Shown in pieces: positions 60,901 through 64,000 of a DNA stretch of 64,000 nucleotides (the stretch's first letter is position 1; every line of letters begins with the position of its first letter). A model generated the notes under the pieces. The model had not been told where the DNA came from. It saw only the letters and a program-made list of their open reading frames with translations, and did not search any database. This stretch comes from Liolophura sinensis (taxonomy: Eukaryota > Mollusca > Polyplacophora > Chitonida > Chitonidae). A program made the translations under genes and the position numbers. The stretch is taken from assembly GCF_032854445.1 (NCBI RefSeq), contig NC_088300.1, positions 60,546,984 through 60,610,983 on the forward strand. Direction: 5' to 3'.

Positions 60901-63656
60901 TGGGCAGTCTGTGGCCACAACAGTACTTAGCAACAGGATGTGTAACATCAGACTGATAGACTCAGACAGGTTAGTGTATGCTTCTTGATGACAGGTGTGA
61001 AATGGGCAACTGAATGTGTAACATCAGACTGATTGACTCAGACAGGTTAGTTTGTGCTTCTTGATGGCAGGTGTGAAATGGGCAACTGAATGTGTAACAT
61101 CAGACTGATAGACTTAGACAGGTTAGTGTGTGCTTCTTGATGGCGACAGGTTAGTGTGTGCTTCTTGATCACAGGTGTGAAATGGGCAACTGAATGTGTA
61201 ACATCATACTGATAGACTTAGACAGGTTAGTGTGTGCTTCTTGATGACAGGTGTGAAATGGGCAACTGAATGTGTAACATCAGATTGATAGACAGGTTAG
61301 TGTGTGCTTCTTGATGATGGGTGTGAAATGGGCAACTGAATGTGTAACATCAGATTGATAGACAGGTTAGTGTGCGCTTCTTGATGGCAGGTGTGAAATG
61401 GGCAACTGAATGTGTAACATCAGACTGATAAACTCAGACAGGTTAGTGTGTGCTTCTTGATGACAGGTGTGAAATGGGCAACTGAATGTGTAACATCAGA
61501 CTGATAGGCTCAGACAGGTTAGTGTGTGCTTCTTGATGACGGGTGTGAAATGGGCAACTGAATGTGTAACATCAGACTGATATACTCAGACAGGTTAGTG
61601 TGTGCTTCTTGATGACAGGTGTGAAATGGGCAACTGAATGTGTAACATCAGACTGATAGACAGGTGAATATGTGCTTCTTGATGATAGGTCTGAATTGAG
61701 CAACTTCAGACTGAAAGTCTCAGGTGGGTGTGTGCTTCTTGATGACAGGTGTGAAATGGGCAACTGAATGTGTAACATCAGACTGATAGACAGGTGAATA
61801 TGTGCTTCTTGATGATAGGCCTGAATTGAGCAACTTCAGACTGAAAGACTCAGGTGGGTGTGTGCTTGTTGATTACAGGTGTGAAATGGGCAACTGAATG
61901 TGTAACATCAGACTGATAGACAGGTGAATATGTGCTTCTTGATGATAGGCCTGAATTGAGCAACTTCAGACTGAAAGACTCAGGTGGGTGTGTGCTTCTT
62001 GATGACAGGTGTGAAATGGGCAACTGAATGTGTAACATCAGACTGATAGACAGGTGAATATGTGCTTCTTGATGATAGGTCTGAATTGAGCAGCTTCAGA
62101 CTGAAAGACTCAGGTGGGTGTGTGCTTGTTGATTACAGGTGTGAAGTGAGCAACTTTAGACTGATAGACTCAGGTGAATGTGTGTTTATTGATGGCAACA
62201 GGATCTGTAACATCAGGCTAATAGACTCAGTGAGGCTGCATGTTCAGATCGAGCTCTAGCTTACAGCTTCAGCTAATGCTTTAAATCGAGATGTTTGTCT
62301 GGTACCCAGAAATGTTGATGGGTTACCTCAAGCACCTGTGAATAAATAAATAAAGTAAATTTACTTTCTCACCTGTGCAGGTATATTCACTTGGAGTGGA
62401 CAGGTGACAGGGATGATTACAACCCCACCTGTTACCAACGCCTGATCTACACCAGCTCCACCACTCTCGTCCCTCTACCCAAAGATATCAGCTGGCTGAG
62501 TCTGTCACCAAGTGGAACTACTTTTGCTTACGCTGTTGGTAAGATATCTTCTCTTCGCCCTGACACATATTCTGTTCACACCTCACAGATACATGCATTG
62601 TTTTGAGAGATGGATTAAAGGTGACATTTTTTGATAAAGTTGTTGTTGTTAGTAGGCATCTCCTGTTCTTGTATAAGATTGTTTAAATTACCTTTTGTTG
62701 TAACAATTACTACCGTTGAATTTGCTTTTATTTATTTCATTTTCATTGCTTTTAGGAAATAATGTTTTTGTGCGACGCGGTGATTCCATTCTAAAATCAA
62801 GAAGAGTAACAAAGGAAGTAAAATTAAGTCAAACTGATTCCGTAACACACTTGGTTATCTCCCCTGATGACAATTATCTCGTCACAACAACACTAGAAAA
62901 TAAACAGTTTGTCTGGGAACTGGAAACTAACAGCTGTCTCCATGAATTGGGAAGTGCAGAGAAAAGTTTTGCCGGCAGCAGCAAGGACCTGCACTGCGTT
63001 CACATCACCAAAAAGAACTGGTTGATCTGTCCCGGGCTGAATTACAATACAAGGAACCAGATTTATGTGACAAATATAGAAACTGGGGAAAAAGTGTGTG
63101 AATTAAAGGGAGCAAGCAGCCATTACAGTATCGAGTTAATACGTATAAATCCTAGAGAAAATATCGTCCTTCTGGCAACTCGTGACGACTGTGTGATCAA
63201 CGGCATTGAGGATAAGTGGGGGATGCTGTGGAACCTGGAATCTGGAACGTTGTTGTCACAGTGCTCTGCTGTCAATGGCCCTTACACTGAGGTCAAACTG
63301 GTCGAGGATGGTGACGATATGTTTGTTATCTTGTGTGAAAAGCGCAGCCCTGTCATCAATATCCTGTGGGCTGGATCGGAGTCGGATCCGTTAGAGACGG
63401 CGGTTTTGGTCCATGTTCTGGTAGCCCACAATGATTCTATCATACAGCTGGTCCTGAACGAGGACATACTGGTGTCAGCTTCACAAGACAACACTGTGAA
63501 GGTGTGGGACTTCAGAGAGATCAGGGCGGAGCTTCAGAGCCGGGTGCAAACAGCGGAATCACCAGAGGAAGCCAAGTTTTGCCCATCCTTAGAGGAAGGA
63601 AAGCTACCAGTGCCGGGTAGGGATCAGATCAAAACCACAGCCATGGTAGTCTGCGA
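48891..63656 (+). CDS. NACHT and WD-repeat STAND protein, NWD1/NWD2-like, 12 exons, 3' end off window
   Basis: NWD proteins are cytosolic STAND ATPases: a P-loop switch between an N-terminal signalling region and C-terminal WD propellers. Molluscs carry many; the ligand of this one is unknown. Exons give about 1,446 codons in unbroken phase. Order: DUF4062-like segment (VVRVFLSSTFTG near residue 22, DMRWGVRDDA near 65, GPNFVAILGDKYGY near 97-110); helical region; acidic/Lys-rich linker about 385-435; Walker A GESGCGKT at about 488-495; RFLGTSPQSS near 517; Walker B LYILLDSLDQL near 577; winged-helix-like region with LSLDDEVLQDIYLYHLPP in exon 8; WD repeats from about 1,100 on, e.g. LVSASQDNTVKVWDF. 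Human NWD1/NWD2 are roughly 1,560-1,740 residues, so some 200-300 residues of propeller lie right of the window. Family assignment is secure; NWD1 versus NWD2 is not decidable here. Confidence 0.93.
49278..49297 (+). repeat. C-rich tract
   Basis: Two C runs split by A, after a T run; simple sequence in NWD-like intron 1. Confidence 0.8.
49545..49862 (+). mobile_element. SINE-2 copy 3
   Basis: Forward copy: GTAGATCCAGTGTCAGTCCT, CACACCTAAGACCTTAAAAG, CTTGGCGTTCAGCATAGAGG, GTGTAATGGCTCGGATGGGG, tail CATATGACTGAAAAATTGTT. Head and tail order confirms the polarity inferred from copy 2. In NWD-like intron 1. Confidence 0.82.
50141..50226 (+). CDS. NWD-like exon 2
   Basis: Encodes ERNEIMKIAVPELRSFCREK and GLEFE, typical of the DUF4062 helix and strand that follow SSTFTD. 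Acceptor TGATTTCAG, donor GTTTGT; completes the Asp codon from exon 1 and ends in phase 0. Confidence 0.9.
50403..50492 (+). mobile_element. SINE-1 copy (3' half)
   Basis: CTCCCACCGTAATGCTGGCC, ATCGTCGTATAAGTGAAATA, TTGAGTACGGCGTAAAACAC, then AAATAAATAAATAA. Well preserved; in NWD-like intron 2. Confidence 0.9.
50893..51009 (+). CDS. NWD-like exon 3
   Basis: Encodes ICDMRWGVRDDA through NCQRISRGPNFV. Acceptor CTATTCCAG. The end is uncertain: keeping the conserved Val of GPNFV needs a GC donor (GCATGT at 51010); a GT donor at 51007 would drop that Val. Both are in frame with exon 4. Confidence 0.8.
51496..51732 (+). CDS. NWD-like exon 4
   Basis: Encodes AILGDKYGYCPYPAKLLEKE through DNTDPENKELFEK (79 codons), closing the DUF4062-like domain and entering the helical region. 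Acceptor GATTTAAG, donor GTATGA. Phase 0 at both ends. Confidence 0.92.
51861..52035 (+). mobile_element. SINE-1 copy with intact tRNA-like head
   Basis: Head GTGGCCAAGGGAGTTAGCAC carries an A-box-like TGGCCAAGGGAGTTAGC and, 60 bp on, a B-box-like GAGTTGAAGTCC, followed by AGCTCATGCTGGCTTCCTCT and ACCTGCGGATGGTTGTGG. The middle and tail are largely deleted. This is the best copy for deriving the 36-bp minisatellite unit at 9.8-10.8 kb. In NWD-like intron 4. Confidence 0.88.
52134..52254 (+). CDS. NWD-like exon 5
   Basis: Encodes HQEEWKQIDGELFRILHTAA and following residues. Acceptor TGTCTTTAG, donor GTAAGA. One trailing base. Confidence 0.9.
52555..52589 (+). repeat. 35-bp direct repeat, left copy
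   Basis: Identical to 52,851-52,885; the two flank the SINE-1 copy and its poly-A. Confidence 0.9.
52643..52848 (+). mobile_element. SINE-1 copy with shortened head and poly-A
   Basis: Short head remnant ATGGCCAAGGGTACGTTATT, then CCAGCTCATAGTGAGCTTCC, core, CCCACCATAATGCTGGCTGC, tail TTGAGTATGGTGTAAAACAC and a 15-A run. Flanked by a 35-bp direct repeat. In NWD-like intron 5. Confidence 0.88.
52851..52885 (+). repeat. 35-bp direct repeat, right copy
   Basis: Begins two bases after the SINE-1 poly-A run. Contains CCATGGTGCATGTGTCACAA. Confidence 0.9.
53059..53169 (+). CDS. NWD-like exon 6
   Basis: Encodes ITEHEVTQGILNAEVKKNKV and CFTRDIIDLDITDSLA. Acceptor GTCTCTGCAG, donor GTGGGT. Phase fits exons 5 and 7. 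Confidence 0.9.
53170..55464. other. NWD-like intron 6
   Basis: A 2.3-kb intron with T-rich homopolymer stretches near 53,380-53,420 and 53,700. No repeat family or exon recognised. Confidence 0.65.
55465..56886 (+). CDS. NWD-like exon 7 (NACHT/P-loop exon)
   Basis: A 1,422-nt exon carrying the whole nucleotide-binding core: helical lead-in, charged low-complexity linker (about 55,845-55,985), Walker A GESGCGKTALMAKL at about 56,154-56,195, RFLGTSPQSSS, and Walker B ILLDSLDQL at about 56,429-56,455. Acceptor TTTTTCAG, donor TTTG/GTGAGT at 56,886. The open frame runs on past the donor to 57,074 into a SINE-1 copy; that extension is not homologous to NWD proteins. Confidence 0.95.
56976..57218 (+). 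mobile_element. Near full-length SINE-1 copy
   Basis: A-box-like TGGCCAAGTGTTTAGC, B-box-like GAGTTCAAGCCC, AGCTCAAGCTGGCTTCCTCT, CAGATGGCCATGGGTTTACC, TTTCCTTTCACCATATTGCT, tail TTGAGTATGGCGTAAAACTT. Head to tail, the most complete copy in the window. It fills most of the 372-bp intron 7 of the NWD-like gene. Confidence 0.9.
57259..57968 (+). CDS. NWD-like exon 8
   Basis: Encodes 236 residues: GYISAAKNGLSNQEMEHLLS, then the SLDDEVLQDIYLYHLPP and LIWRRVVYDLGEYL motifs typical of the winged-helix/helical region after NACHT in NWD proteins. Acceptor TCACTCAG, donor GTGAGA. Ends in phase 0. Confidence 0.93.
57969..59303. other. NWD-like intron 8
   Basis: Contains MITE copy G; otherwise unique. 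Confidence 0.65.
58859..59067 (+). mobile_element. TIR-MITE copy G
   Basis: TAATTCCTCAACCTTTTCAC at the left and GAGAAAAGGTTGAAGAATTA at the right, inner GATTTTGGAGATAAAACTTT. In intron 8 of the NWD-like gene, showing that the family is not confined to INPP5A. Confidence 0.87.
59304..59490 (+). CDS. NWD-like exon 9
   Basis: Encodes ILGQLGTGSQKSPALQTLVK and on to LRLTINAYLQTPGAF. Acceptor CTTTCCAG, donor GTAAGA. One trailing base. Confidence 0.9.
59491..60779. other. NWD-like intron 9
   Basis: No repeat family or coding similarity recognised. Confidence 0.6.
60780..60969 (+). CDS. NWD-like exon 10
   Basis: Encodes about 62 residues including ALREDTNSLLVVEMGGKVHN and ending NRMCNIRLIDSD, the start of the propeller region. 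Acceptor TTTGAGCAG, donor CAG/GTTAGT. Its last 32 bases and the donor are the seed of the tandem array in the next intron. Confidence 0.9.
60938..62235 (+). repeat. Minisatellite seeded by the 3' end and donor of NWD exon 10
   Basis: The first part (to about 61,660) has units of mostly 70-76 bp containing ATGTGTAACATCAGACTGAT, the exon end GACTCAGACAG, the donor GTTAGTG, and then TGCTTCTTGATGACAGGTGTG. One copy carries an extra 28-bp partial duplication near 61,145. From 61,611 the period becomes exactly 130 bp (starts at 61,611, 61,741, 61,871, 62,001, 62,131), combining a shortened unit with a diverged one. The core GTGTGAAATGGGCAACTG or its diverged form occurs 13 times. The last unit (62,194-62,235) again resembles the exon end. 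Confidence 0.93.
62381..62538 (+). CDS. NWD-like exon 11
   Basis: Encodes YIHLEWTGDRDDYNPTCYQR to WLSLSPSGTTFAYAV, a WD-repeat blade. Acceptor CCTGTGCAG, donor GTAAGA. Completes the Arg codon of exon 10; one trailing base. Confidence 0.92.
62756..63656 (+). CDS. NWD-like exon 12 (WD repeats)
   Basis: Encodes about 299 residues with WD-type blades: VTHLVISPDDNYLVTTTLEN, QFVWELETNSCLHEL, and DILVSASQDNTVKVWDF. Acceptor GCTTTTAG. The open frame reaches a TAA at 63,658, but that TAA lies inside a consensus donor (CGA/GTAAGT), and propellers are incomplete, so splicing onward is the better reading. Confidence 0.88.
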
Positions 63657-64000
63657 GTAAGTAATCTAAGGAGAATCACGATTGATTGCAGGAATGATTT
63701 AAATAGTTATGTTTGATTTAGGTTTTATCTGATACTATTACATAATGCATTAGTCACATGGTTACTCAGTGATAGGATACAGAAATATATGGTGTCAGTA
63801 ACCTTTACTATATATTTACATGTGTCCTGTCTCTTAGTAACCAAGTTATTAGTTTATTATAATATTTTTCGGGATAATATTACATGTGTATACATGTACA
63901 TTTGTGGTCAACATCAAATATTATACTAGCAAGCAATAACATGTCACCCAAAAATCGGTTTAGTCTCGCAATACAAAAGATGGCATGGGATACCATTACT
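63657..64000. other. Sequence right of NWD-like exon 12
   Basis: Probably the next intron; AT-rich with TACATGTA motifs. The remaining WD-repeat exons are expected beyond 64,000. Confidence 0.6.

Noticed and set aside
61572-62038. Minus-strand frames with HSVAHFTPVI-type repeats
   Set aside because: Shadow frames of the intron 10 minisatellite.
63658-63660. TAA as the true stop of the NWD-like protein
   Set aside because: It lies inside the consensus donor GTAAGT and would truncate the WD propeller well short of family length; still possible for a short isoform.

Overview
This is a nuclear genomic window from an animal, most likely a marine mollusc (bivalve or gastropod) or another lophotrochozoan. 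The evidence is split genes with GT-AG introns, AT-rich introns packed with the palindrome TACATGTA, a tRNA-headed SINE with the molluscan-style tail GAGTACGGCGTAAAACACCAA, and a decayed Ty1/copia element. The species cannot be named from the sequence. There are no prokaryotic features.

Two protein genes stand head to head. On the minus strand, from about 47,990 leftwards off the window edge, lies an orthologue of INPP5A, the type I inositol-1,4,5-trisphosphate 5-phosphatase. Fourteen exons were found by translating the minus strand and checking reading phase and splice sites; the exons for the C-terminal catalytic motifs lie beyond position 1. On the plus strand, from 48,891 rightwards off the other edge, lies a NACHT/WD-repeat STAND ATPase of the NWD1/NWD2 type. 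Twelve phase-consistent exons encode about 1,446 residues: an N-terminal DUF4062-like segment, a helical region, the P-loop NTPase, a winged-helix-like region and the first WD repeats. The two start codons are about 0.9 kb apart, so the genes may share a bidirectional promoter.

Most of the window is intron carrying repeats: (1) SINE-1, tRNA-headed, at least a dozen copies; (2) SINE-2, a second tRNA-related family, three copies; (3) a MITE of roughly 210 bp with terminal inverted repeats and TA-flanked ends, seven copies; (4) a broken Ty1/copia LTR element at 15.6-18.9 kb inside INPP5A intron 3; (5) local duplications and microsatellites.

Two minisatellites stand out. At 9,766-10,845, thirty 36-bp units have grown out of the tRNA-like head of a SINE-1 copy and are open on both strands. 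At 60,938-62,235, an array has grown out of the 3' end of NWD exon 10 together with its 5' splice site, giving ten near-copies of the donor inside the following intron. Two gene-model problems are flagged: a one-base frame conflict at the INPP5A exon 9/10 junction, and a weak or GC-type donor after NWD exon 3.
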